From: Alphaproteobacteria bacterium Ga0077535 | Lineage (GTDB): Bacteria > Pseudomonadota > Alphaproteobacteria > Caulobacterales > Aquidulcibacteraceae | Direction of reading: 5' to 3' | NCBI GenBank assembly: GCA_001464425.1 | Contig: LNEK01000042.1 | Span: forward strand, 1 to 64,000 | Length of the DNA stretch: 64,000 nucleotides | In this document: piece by piece, positions 25,733 through 33,889 of the stretch | Layout of the letters: every line of letters starts with the position of its first letter | Position numbering within the stretch: the first letter of the stretch is position 1 | Position numbers and translations under genes: made by a program | The notes under the pieces: model-generated | What the model saw: only the letters and a program-made list of their open reading frames with translations | Databases searched by the model: none | Told to the model about the DNA's origin: nothing

Positions 25733-27583
25733 ATGCGGAACGGGATGCGGGCGCTCGCGGGCGCGGTACTGGGCTTGGCGATGCTGAGCAGCGCCAGCGC
25801 ACAAGACGCGCCGCCGCGCGATCCAAACTTCGGCCGCGGCGAGCGCGTCTCCGGTCAAACCTTCGCCACCCGCTCGCCAGTGATCGCACCGCACGGCGCG
25901 GCAGCGACCGCACATCCGCTCGCAACCCAAACCGCGATCGACGTACTCCGCAACGGCGGCACCGCTATCGACGCCGCGATCGCCGCGAACGCCATGCTTG
26001 GCCTGGTCGAGCCAACCGGCAACGGCATCGGCGGCGACATCTTCGTCATCGTCTGGGATCCGCGCACGCAGCGCCTTTACGGCTACAACGGCTCAGGCCG
26101 CACGCCGCGGGGCATGTCGCTGGCTGAGATGCGCCGCGAAGCGCGCCGCCGCGGCAATCCGAACGCAGTGCCAAGCTTCGGCGCCGCAAGCGTCAGCGTG
26201 CCCGGCACCGTCGATGGCTGGTTCGCGTTGCACGAACGCTTCGGCCGCACGCCAATGACTGACCTCCTCGCCCCCACCATCCGCTACGCCCGCGAAGGCG
26301 CGCCAATCCCGCAAACCATCGCGATGTATTGGGCCAACAATCGCCGGCGCTTGGAAGCCGAGTTCGCGGCGGGGCGCCTGCAAGAAATCCAAAACGCGCG
26401 CGACACTTATTGGCGCGAGTTTCGCCAAACGGGCTTGCCGGCGCGGGTCGATCCCGCCGCCGATGAAGAACACCGGCGCAACCAAATCCGCGGCCTGATG
26501 CCTGACGGCCACTCGCTCTTCGCCAACCCCGATCTCGCCAACACTTTGGAGCTGCTCGCAACCGGCGGCCGCGACGCTTACTACCGCGGCCCCATCGCCC
26601 GCACGATCGACGCTTACATGCGCCGCATCGGCGGCTGGCTGCGCTATGACGATCTCGCGCGCCATCAAGGCGAATGGGTCGACCCGATCTGCGCCGATTA
26701 TCGCGACGTCGAAGTCTGCGAACTGCCGCCGAACTCACAAGGCGTCGTCGCACTGCAGACCCTGCGTATCCTCGAAGCCTACAATCTCCGCGAAATGGGC
26801 TTCCTCTCCGCCGATTCCCTGCACACGCAGATCGAAGCCACCCGCCTCGCCTTCGCCGACCGCGCGCAATTCTACGGCGACCCAGCCTTCACCAACTTCG
26901 ACACGCGCCGCCTGCTGACGGATGAGTACACCGCCCAACGCCGCGCCATGATCTCCAACGAGCGCGCCATGCCGCCGCCGCCGCACGCGGAGCTGCGCAT
27001 CGATGGCGACACCACTTATCTCACCACCGCCGACAGCGACGGCATGATGGTGTCGCTCATTCAGTCGAATTATCGCGGCATGGGCTCCGGCCTCGTGCCC
27101 GATCGTCTCGGCTTCATGCTGCAAGACCGCGCCGAACTCTTCTCACTCGAAAGCGGCCACCCGAACGTCTACGCACCCGGCCGGCGCCCCTTCCAAACCA
27201 TCATTCCCGCCTTCGCGCTGCGCAACGGCCAACCGTGGCTCGCCTTCGGCGTCATGGGCGGCGACATGCAGCCGCAAGGCCACGTGCAAATCATCGTCAA
27301 CCTCATCGACTACGACATGGACCTGCAAGCCGCTGGCGACGCTGCGCGCTATCGCTTCTATGGCGGCGCCGAACCCACCGGCGATGAGCCGGACGGCGTC
27401 GGTTTCGTAGCGATGGAAAACGGCGTGCCGCCAGAAGTGCGCGCCGAGCTCGAACGCCGCGGCCACCGCATCCGCCCCGCCGACGGCAGCTTCGGCGGCT
27501 ATCAAGCGATCATGCGCAACGAGAACGGCATCTACGAAGCCGCCACCGAAATGCGCAAAGACGGCTCAGCCGGCGGCTACTAG
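25733..27583 (+). CDS. ggt: Gamma-glutamyltransferase family protein
   Basis: A 616-residue periplasmic Ntn-hydrolase. Signal peptide MRNGMRALAGAVLGLAMLSS. N-terminal large-subunit region: APHGAAATAHPLATQTAID, GGTAIDAAIAANAMLGLVEP, GNGIGGD. The autoprocessing site is GDTTYLTTADSDG, with catalytic Thr at about residue 427 (start of the small subunit), followed by SLIQSNYRGMGSG and VMGGDMQPQGHVQI, all as in gamma-glutamyltranspeptidases/acylases. Substrate is glutathione or another gamma-glutamyl/acyl compound. Followed by an inverted repeat and a lipoprotein gene. Confidence 0.92.
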   Translation: MRNGMRALAGAVLGLAMLSSASAQDAPPRDPNFGRGERVSGQTFATRSPVIAPHGAAATAHPLATQTAIDVLRNGGTAIDAAIAANAMLGLVEPTGNGIGGDIFVIVWDPRTQRLYGYNGSGRTPRGMSLAEMRREARRRGNPNAVPSFGAASVSVPGTVDGWFALHERFGRTPMTDLLAPTIRYAREGAPIPQTIAMYWANNRRRLEAEFAAGRLQEIQNARDTYWREFRQTGLPARVDPAADEEHRRNQIRGLMPDGHSLFANPDLANTLELLATGGRDAYYRGPIARTIDAYMRRIGGWLRYDDLARHQGEWVDPICADYRDVEVCELPPNSQGVVALQTLRILEAYNLREMGFLSADSLHTQIEATRLAFADRAQFYGDPAFTNFDTRRLLTDEYTAQRRAMISNERAMPPPPHAELRIDGDTTYLTTADSDGMMVSLIQSNYRGMGSGLVPDRLGFMLQDRAELFSLESGHPNVYAPGRRPFQTIIPAFALRNGQPWLAFGVMGGDMQPQGHVQIIVNLIDYDMDLQAAGDAARYRFYGGAEPTGDEPDGVGFVAMENGVPPEVRAELERRGHRIRPADGSFGGYQAIMRNENGIYEAATEMRKDGSAGGY

Positions 27584-27595
27584 CCCATGTGGCGG

Positions 27596-27687
27596 AAGGT
27601 TGGGAGCGCGGACGTCCTCGTCCGCTGCGCGCCGAAGGCGCGCTTAGCGCAAAAGATGCGGACGAGGACGTCCGCGCTCCCAACCTT
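27596..27687. repeat. Perfect 30-bp inverted repeat overlapping a start region
   Basis: Arms at 27596-27625 and 27658-27687 are exact inverse copies of each other over 30 bp (core GAGCGCGGACGTCC). The 32-bp spacer carries its own hairpin (GCGCGCC-GAA-GGCGCGC). The element resembles mobile intergenic palindromes. The right arm lies inside the N-terminal coding part of the following lipoprotein gene. Confidence 0.9.
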
Positions 27688-28498
27688 CATCTTCCTCGCA
27701 CTTCTCCTCACCGCCTGCGGCCCGCAAATCGGCGATCTCGAACGCGGCGAAGAGGACCGTGTCGTGCGCGTCTACAATGGCGACACGCTCGAACTCGACT
27801 CCGGCCTGCGCGTCTTTCTCGCCGAGATCGACGCACCGCAAGGCGAAGCTGCCTACGCCGCGCAAGCCCAAAGCGAACTCGAAGCGCTCGCGCTCCATCG
27901 CGAAGTACTGCTCACGTACGGCGGCACGAAGCGCTGGGTCGGCCGCCCGCGCGAAGGCGAAGACACACCGCGCGAAGCGGCGATCGCGCACGTGTTCGTC
28001 CAAAGCGAAGGCGGCCGCTGGTTCTGGCTGCAGCACGAACTTGTCTCGCGCGGCGGCGCCTATGTGCGGCCACGCCACAACAACCACGCCCGCGCCGATG
28101 ACCTGATGCAAATCGAAGCGCAAGCCCGCAGCGCCGAACGCGGCATGTGGGGCCGGCGCGAATATCGCGCCGCGAGCGTCGCCTCAGCCGTGCGCGCCGC
28201 GCTAGCGGCAAACGCGAATTGCCTCCGCGGCGACGCGCCCTACCGCATCGTCGAAGGCGTCGTCAGCGAAGCCCGCGTCTTCGACCGCCGCGCCTCACTC
28301 ACCATGCAAGGCGCGCCAGCGGAAACACCCTTCGCCCTCGTGGTCTTCGGCGAAAACTTTGCCAACTGGTCCGGCCCGCAGCTCAACACACTCACCGGCG
28401 CCCGCGTTCGCGCGCGAGGCTCACCCGGCGTCTATCGCGACGAACCACAACTCTGCTTGGAGCACGCAACCCAGCTAGAAGTGCTCCCTGAAGATTAG
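27656..28498 (+). CDS. Thermonuclease (SNase)-like lipoprotein
   Basis: About 280 residues from ATG 27656. The signal peptide (ALPTFIFLALLLTAC) ends in a lipobox; the first residues MRTRTSALPT are encoded by the right arm of an inverted repeat, and an in-frame ATG at 27587 would place the whole repeat inside the gene. The next region matches the staphylococcal-nuclease fold: VVRVYNGDTLELDSGLRVFL, AEIDAPQGEAAYAAQAQSE. In the active nuclease the pattern is DGDT...R(L/V)xGID-P; here the Asp and D-x-P motif are kept, but the catalytic Arg positions are not obvious, so nuclease activity is uncertain. Followed by the converging terminase gene. Confidence 0.72.
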   Translation: MRTRTSALPTFIFLALLLTACGPQIGDLERGEEDRVVRVYNGDTLELDSGLRVFLAEIDAPQGEAAYAAQAQSELEALALHREVLLTYGGTKRWVGRPREGEDTPREAAIAHVFVQSEGGRWFWLQHELVSRGGAYVRPRHNNHARADDLMQIEAQARSAERGMWGRREYRAASVASAVRAALAANANCLRGDAPYRIVEGVVSEARVFDRRASLTMQGAPAETPFALVVFGENFANWSGPQLNTLTGARVRARGSPGVYRDEPQLCLEHATQLEVLPED

Positions 28499-28507
28499 GC
28501 CCCAACC

Positions 28508-29956
28508 TTACAACATTCGTATGCGCGGCCCCTCACCCCCCGCTTCGCTCAACGCCGTCAGCGCCCACACCAACGCATCAGCGCGATCGAGCAGCCCTTC
28601 CTCACTCGCACCGAGCGCCATTAATTCCTCCTCCAGCGCCGGAAACGCGCCGCAATGCACGACACGGCCCTGCTCGTAGAGCGCCGCGATCGGCTCGGCC
28701 CCCGCGCGCTTTGCGTGCCGCGCATGCACCAGCCGGATCGGACAACCGACGCCCGCTTGCGCCAACGTCGCGCGCACCATGTCGCCGCCCTGATTGGCCT
28801 CAGCGATGATCGCCGCCGCGCCATGCGCGCGTGCTGCATCGGCCACGCGGCTCGCCCAGCCAAAGGGCGAAAGCCCCAAAGCCGAAAAATCCGCCAGCAC
28901 ATAGAAGCGCCCCGCCGCACGTCCCGCCACGATGATCCCGCACGCTGCGCCGCGCGCACCTGCCGGCGGATCAACGCCGACCACAACGCGATCGAACATT
29001 GCGGGCTTCGCGCCGCGCACCCGCGCCAAATCTTCCGCGCGAAAGAGCGCGCAATCGCCCTCGGTCAGCAGTCCTTCAAGCTCCTGCGCAGCGAGCCGCG
29101 TGCCGCCATAAAGTCTCTGCAGCCCAGAAATAAACGTCGGCGCCAAATACTCGGCATTTTCCGATGTCGCCGCGTGCGTGACCATACACCCCGGCTCGAC
29201 GCGCAGCGCCCGCAAGGCCGCAATCGGTTTCGGCGTCGTCGTCACCACCAATTGCGGGGCCGCGCCCCGCCGCATCGCCAGACGCAAATTCGCCAGCGTC
29301 TCCGCCGGCTTCGGCCAGATGCAAAACTCATCCGCCCACGCCGCTTCGAATTGCGGCCCGCGCAGACGCTCTGGCTCCTCGGCCGAAAACGCATACGCCG
29401 TCGCGCCATTCTTCCAGCTCAAACGCTTGCGCACATGCTCGTAAATCGGCCGCTCGCGTCCCGGCAGATTGCGCACGCCTGAAACGCCTTCGATCATCAC
29501 TTCGCGCAGATCGTGCATGGTAGGCCCAATCAACGCGAAGACGCCGCCGGGTGTCGCTTCGGCCCGCGCCGCCAGCCATTCGGCGCCTGCGCGCGTCTTA
29601 CCGGCGCCGCGCCCGCCTTGAAACAGCCAGGTCGACCATTCGCCCTCCGGCGCACGCTGCGCAGAATGCGCAATGCGATCCCAAGCGCTGACGGTTTCGC
29701 CGGCTTCATTCTGCATCACCTGCGCCGGATCGGGCGGCGGCGTCAGCGGCTGCGGCGCCGCGCGCGGCAGCTTGCGCCAACCATAGATCGAAGCGTGTTT
29801 CGCCAGCCGCGAAAGCGTAACGCCATAATGCGCCGCGATATCGGCGGCCGGTCGGTCTGTCGTTTCATACTCAAGCTGCATCTTGCGCCAATGCTCCGGC
29901 GGCAAGTACGAGCGCGAACGTGTAGCGCGGGGTTTTTCTTCAGAGCTGTCATCCAT
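28508..29956 (-). CDS. Phage/gene-transfer-agent type large terminase
   Basis: A 482-residue DNA-packaging motor protein. Residues 1-65 include a helix-turn-helix-like segment (AADIAAHYGVTLSRLAKHAS), then a packaging ATPase with Walker A GGRGAGKT (about residues 114-121), Walker B region around AAWADEFCIW, coupling motif VVTTTPKP, and a C-terminal RNase H-like nuclease (VVGVDPPAG, EANQGGD, RADALVWAL). The arrangement is that of RcGTA gp2-like terminases of alphaproteobacteria. No portal, protease or capsid gene follows, so it is an orphan here. Its start faces the cyclase cassette. Confidence 0.9.
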   Translation of the reverse strand: MDDSSEEKPRATRSRSYLPPEHWRKMQLEYETTDRPAADIAAHYGVTLSRLAKHASIYGWRKLPRAAPQPLTPPPDPAQVMQNEAGETVSAWDRIAHSAQRAPEGEWSTWLFQGGRGAGKTRAGAEWLAARAEATPGGVFALIGPTMHDLREVMIEGVSGVRNLPGRERPIYEHVRKRLSWKNGATAYAFSAEEPERLRGPQFEAAWADEFCIWPKPAETLANLRLAMRRGAAPQLVVTTTPKPIAALRALRVEPGCMVTHAATSENAEYLAPTFISGLQRLYGGTRLAAQELEGLLTEGDCALFRAEDLARVRGAKPAMFDRVVVGVDPPAGARGAACGIIVAGRAAGRFYVLADFSALGLSPFGWASRVADAARAHGAAAIIAEANQGGDMVRATLAQAGVGCPIRLVHARHAKRAGAEPIAALYEQGRVVHCGAFPALEEELMALGASEEGLLDRADALVWALTALSEAGGEGPRIRML

Positions 29957-30148
29957 GCCCGAAGTTTAAGCGCGCAGCGCCTCGGTCGGATTGGCGCGGG
30001 GCTATCCCCCTAACAGAGAGGCCGACACGCCCACCATGACGCTGTGGTTACGGCAGTCACGCACTGGCGCGGTCATTCGAATCTTGAGTCGACGTTTCAC
30101 TTGCATTCTTGCATCGTCGGAACGGCTGTAATTGATAACGGAGCCTTG

Positions 30149-31339
30149 ATGCGCGGGCGAACCAGTACGCTGAGAACCATCGTCTCGGTCGACATGGTGC
30201 ATTATTCAGAGGATGCCGCGGTCGATCAAACGAGGGCGTCTGCAAATACGTCGGCCTTGATGAGCCTCTGTCATCAAATCTCTCTGCTGCGAGGAGGCCG
30301 CGTTTTCAAAGGGACAGGGGACGGGTGCTTGTTGTCCTTCCGATCGCCTACCGAGGCTATCTTGGCTTCTGCGTTTATAGCGTCGAACGCTCCGTCTCCG
30401 ATAAGAATTGCCATTCACCTAGGTGAGGTCGAAGAAGATCAGGACGGAGATCTGCACGGCGCGCAGGTTGGCGTTGCAGCCCACCTTCAAAGCACCGCCA
30501 CGCCAGGGACAGTCCGCACAACGATCGATGTCTTTCGCGCAATCGGCGCAGGCGAGTTACGCAGTAGGCTTTCACCTGTCGGCGAAGTGCCGCTAAAGGG
30601 AACGGCCTCGGTCGAAGCGTTCGATCTCATCAACACAAATGGCTTGGAGGGGCCCGAGAAACACAGATTTGAGGAAGCAGCGCTGTCGATTGCCTCTCGA
30701 ATTAGGAGGGATTGCTACAAGCAGCGCCTCGATAATGCGATCAACGCTCCGCACTTGTCGCTTGGCGAACGCCTCGCCCTTGAAGCCCTTGCGCAGGTGC
30801 ACTTCCCTCCCTATCAGCGCGCCGCGGCCAAGTGGGATTTGCTCTTGGAAAATATGCTGCGCGGCGAGTCGCATATTCCTCTGGACGATGCAAAGCGAAA
30901 GCTGATTGCAATGCGTGCGATCGAGCTTGCCACCAACTCAATCAAGGCGGTCAGCTTGGCCAATGACACATTCTTTGCCAACGACCCCCGATATCTTGCA
31001 GCGAACATCGAAGCGAAAAGAAACAATCCCAGTCTACGAATTCAACGGCTCGTCGTTGTTCAGGGGCAGCTTTCTACCGAGCACAACGCCTTCATCAAGC
31101 AGCAGCTCGACGCCGGTATCGAAGTCCTGCAGGCGCGCGTGGACGATAAGGCAACAGCAAACGACGATGAGTATCTGCGGCGCAACCGCCTTATTATCGA
31201 TGACGTGTTTCTGACGCGGTCGGGAAAATCCGCGGCCGAAAAGGGCGAGGCGGTCTACAACGTCAGGGACATTCGCAAGGCCAGCAACGCGTTCGACTTT
31301 TTCTGGGAGATGAGCGCAGCGCAAAGCGGGCGCCGCTGA
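30149..31339 (+). CDS. Class III nucleotide cyclase-like domain fused to unknown C-terminal domain
   Basis: About 396 residues from ATG 30149, with CGGAG 5 nt upstream; an earlier GTG (30044) is in frame but adds unconserved sequence. Residues 8-165 match class III adenylyl/guanylyl cyclases: IVSVDMVHYS (metal Asp15), RVFKGTGDGCLLSF (Lys54, metal Asp58), IRIAIHLGEVEEDQDGDLHG and PLKGTASVEAF. The canonical base-selecting Asp and the catalytic Asn/Arg pair are replaced by Ala105, Gly108 and His112. Residues about 170-396 contain IELATNSIKAVSLANDTFFA and IQRLVVVQGQL, perhaps a PLD-like fold without HKD. AT-richer than neighbours; TGATG overlap with the next gene. Soluble, no membrane segment. 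Confidence 0.75.
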   Translation: MRGRTSTLRTIVSVDMVHYSEDAAVDQTRASANTSALMSLCHQISLLRGGRVFKGTGDGCLLSFRSPTEAILASAFIASNAPSPIRIAIHLGEVEEDQDGDLHGAQVGVAAHLQSTATPGTVRTTIDVFRAIGAGELRSRLSPVGEVPLKGTASVEAFDLINTNGLEGPEKHRFEEAALSIASRIRRDCYKQRLDNAINAPHLSLGERLALEALAQVHFPPYQRAAAKWDLLLENMLRGESHIPLDDAKRKLIAMRAIELATNSIKAVSLANDTFFANDPRYLAANIEAKRNNPSLRIQRLVVVQGQLSTEHNAFIKQQLDAGIEVLQARVDDKATANDDEYLRRNRLIIDDVFLTRSGKSAAEKGEAVYNVRDIRKASNAFDFFWEMSAAQSGRR

Positions 31340-32811
31340 TGCGCCCATCTGAAAAACCACGCGTGGCTGTCGTCGGCGCAGGCGCTGTGGGTGTCAATCT
31401 GGCGCTCTTTCTCGACGCTTGGGGATTCGAAGTCGATCTCATCGAATCTCGGTCGGACATTCTGCTGGGTGCGCCAAGCGTCAGCCTCATCAACCACAGC
31501 GACGGCTTTGAATATTACAAGGCGGGCGCCCGCAGAACCGGCGAGTATTGCATTGATGGCTCGTTGACGAAGGCGCTGCTTTATCCACTCTCGCTCATTG
31601 ATAGCGGCATCTGCACCGAAGAAAACCGCATCCGATTTCTCGTTTCAGAAGGCGCAGTGGCAACTGGGCGAATTTCGGTCGATGGGTTCTTCGACAATGC
31701 CAGCCACATGCATCGTCACTATGGCAAGCACTTTGCGGCACTTACGGCCAAATGCGGCCTCAGCGCCGGCGACGCGCTGCACCACTTTCTCTTTCCGCCC
31801 GATCAATTCATGCGGCCCCTGCACGCTGACGAATTTGCAGACGCGAATGGAATCGTCGCCGGCGCCTACGGCGCAGGATTTGGCGTCGACATGCCAAGCT
31901 ACTACGCCCTGCTCAAAAGCGCTTTGCAGGCGTCGAACGTCCGGCAGCATTACAACGTGCAGGTCGAGACGATCGCGCGGACAAAAGACTTCTACACCTT
32001 GGAGCACGGCACAGGTGCATTGCACGCCAGTCTTGTATTCCTCTGTGGTGGCCACTCAAATCTGAAGCTTACAAGCAGCATAGACAAGGCAATTGACGCG
32101 CGCACGCCAACCGGCACGTACTACCTGAATGCCATGACATTCCTGCGCCTTCCTGCGACGAGCGACACGACGCGCCTCGCTCAAGCGAGTCGGGTAAACT
32201 TCACGCTGATGGAGGAATTCGGCGGCATGTATGCGTGCATAGTTCCACCGACAACGATATCCGAGGGGCTCGCCGGAATCTATTATCCGCATCCCACTGG
32301 AAGTCAGCTGAGGAAGCATGTCGTCACGAGGTCGAACTCCTCGGAGCCGATATCGGAAGATTGGATGGGACTTCTAGAGCGCGGGCTTCCACTGGACGAT
32401 CCTCACATAAGCACCACGTTCGAACGCGTTAGCGCGCTCTATCCCTTCTTGAAGGGCTACGCAGAAGTTCGAAACATTGTTTGCAGAACGGTCTTCAACG
32501 CAGAGGTTGCCGACAACGAATGCGGACTGGATCGGAGAGTTCGCGATATCGCGCCTGAAGCTGCCAGCGTAACAGCAGACGGTCGCGTATCGGCTTGGGC
32601 GTCTCCCAAATGGACGAATGCTGAGCTCACCGCGCTGCTCGCACTCGATCACGCCCAAACAGTTCTAGGCCGGCCGGCATTGCCGAAATCGGCTGGCGGT
32701 TTCGGCCCAACCAGTCTCGACATCGCAAGCATAGCCAAACGACTTCCGGCGGCGGCGCACGCAGATGAAGCGTTGGCGCGTAGCTATGCCAACGAAGCTG
32801 GATTCTTGTAG
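31339..32811 (+). CDS. FAD-dependent oxidoreductase-like protein
   Basis: A 490-residue protein with an N-terminal Rossmann fold binding a dinucleotide: VAVVGAGAVGVNLALFLDAW (GxGxxG at residues 13-18) and acidic Glu36 at the end of the second strand, the FAD-type pattern. Later ASLVFLCGGHSNLKL resembles the second FAD-contact strand (A-x-x-x-V-x-C-x-G) of DAO/GMC-like flavoproteins. The substrate domain (GTYYLNAMTFLRLP, GIYYPHPTG) is not recognised. Its ATG overlaps the cyclase stop (TGATG), so it is probably the partner or effector of the same system. Composition is AT-rich like the cyclase gene. Confidence 0.75.
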   Translation: MRPSEKPRVAVVGAGAVGVNLALFLDAWGFEVDLIESRSDILLGAPSVSLINHSDGFEYYKAGARRTGEYCIDGSLTKALLYPLSLIDSGICTEENRIRFLVSEGAVATGRISVDGFFDNASHMHRHYGKHFAALTAKCGLSAGDALHHFLFPPDQFMRPLHADEFADANGIVAGAYGAGFGVDMPSYYALLKSALQASNVRQHYNVQVETIARTKDFYTLEHGTGALHASLVFLCGGHSNLKLTSSIDKAIDARTPTGTYYLNAMTFLRLPATSDTTRLAQASRVNFTLMEEFGGMYACIVPPTTISEGLAGIYYPHPTGSQLRKHVVTRSNSSEPISEDWMGLLERGLPLDDPHISTTFERVSALYPFLKGYAEVRNIVCRTVFNAEVADNECGLDRRVRDIAPEAASVTADGRVSAWASPKWTNAELTALLALDHAQTVLGRPALPKSAGGFGPTSLDIASIAKRLPAAAHADEALARSYANEAGFL

Positions 32812-32824
32812 TCTCTAAGGCAGT

Positions 32825-33709
32825 CTAGCCTACGTACCCCGCCGCCACCGGATCACCTACGCGTGCGATCAGCGCGCGGCGGAGTTTCTCCAGCGCATTG
32901 CCTTCGATCTGGCGCACGCGTTCTTTCGAAATGCCAAGCCGTTCGCCAAGCGCTTCGAGCGTGACCGCTTCTTCCTCGAGCTTACGTTCGCGGATGATCA
33001 ATCGTTCGCGTTCATTCAAATCGCGCATCGCGGCTTGCACGAGGTTGACGCGCGCGGCGCCATCGTGGGCGTGCATCACTGCCGTCTCGGGGCTGTCGGC
33101 GCCGTCGGCCAGCATGTCCTGCCATTCGCCGTCGCCGTCTTCGGTCAGCGGCGCATTGAGCGAACGATCGGGCGCAGACAGTCGCGCCGCCATCGCCGAA
33201 ACTTCGCGCTCCGGCACACGCAGCGCGATCGCCACGCGCGAGGAGGCCTCGGCGCTCATGCCGGCATCGCCGATGTCGCCGATCTTGGCGCGCAGCCGGC
33301 GCAGGTTAAAGAACAGCGCCTTTTGCGCGGAGGTCGTACCTGTGCGCACGATCGACCAATTGCGCAGCACGAAATCCTGCATCGCCGAGCGGATCCACCA
33401 GGACGCATACGTGGAAAAGCGCACTTCGCGCTCGGGTTCGAACCGCGCCGCCGCCTGCATCAGGCCGACATTGCCCTCCTGCACCAGATCGCTCATCGGC
33501 AACCCGTAATGGCGAAAGCGCGACGCCATCGCGACGACGAGGCGCAGATACGCCGTGATCAGTTCGTGAAGTGCGCGCTCGTCGCCCTGCTCGCGCCAGC
33601 GGCGGGCGAGGTTGCGTTCGTGTTCAGCGTTGAGCATCGGCGCGCGCATCGCCGAGCGCAGATAGCTCTGGGCGCCGCGGCGCAGCTCTTGAGTTTCGGT
33701 GGTTGCCAT
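32825..33709 (-). CDS. rpoH: RNA polymerase sigma-32-type factor, RpoH
   Basis: A 294-residue sigma-70-family factor of the heat-shock (RpoH) class. Seen: region 2 with LITAYLRLVVAMASRFRHYG, LVQEGNVGLMQAAARFEPE and RFSTYASWWIRSAMQDFVLR; the RpoH box QKALFFNLRRLR; and region 4 with LEALGERLGISKERVRQIEGNALEKLRRAL for -35 recognition. Alphaproteobacteria often carry more than one rpoH; which this is cannot be told. The 3' end is only 13 bp from the end of the flavoprotein gene, so the cassette inserted right at this border. Confidence 0.93.
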   Translation of the reverse strand: MATTETQELRRGAQSYLRSAMRAPMLNAEHERNLARRWREQGDERALHELITAYLRLVVAMASRFRHYGLPMSDLVQEGNVGLMQAAARFEPEREVRFSTYASWWIRSAMQDFVLRNWSIVRTGTTSAQKALFFNLRRLRAKIGDIGDAGMSAEASSRVAIALRVPEREVSAMAARLSAPDRSLNAPLTEDGDGEWQDMLADGADSPETAVMHAHDGAARVNLVQAAMRDLNERERLIIRERKLEEEAVTLEALGERLGISKERVRQIEGNALEKLRRALIARVGDPVAAGYVG

Positions 33710-33831
33710 ACCCTACCTTACGTCCCGGCTTCAGCCGTGGTTCACGCGCCCGCGCATGACGAGCCGCTCCCTCAAGAGCGATACGCGTCACCAACGCTTG
33801 AACACGGGTTTTGGCGCCGTCGAATGACAGC

Positions 33832-33865
33832 AAAAAAGAAAGGCCGGGTCGCAGGACCCGGCCTT
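33832..33865 (-). terminator. Rho-independent terminator of carD
   Basis: Read on the minus strand, AAGGCCGGGTCC-TGC-GACCCGGCC is a near-perfect GC-rich hairpin followed by TTTCTTTTTTG. It starts about 25 nt after the carD stop codon, exactly where an intrinsic terminator is expected. Confidence 0.92.
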
Positions 33866-33889
33866 CCCGAACTTTAATCGCCGAGGCGC

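Noticed and set aside
29957-32824. Direct repeats or att sites bounding the cyclase cassette
   Set aside because: Compared the sequences just outside both ends; only short partial matches around AGAG/CTCT were seen, not convincing. No integrase or transposase is present.
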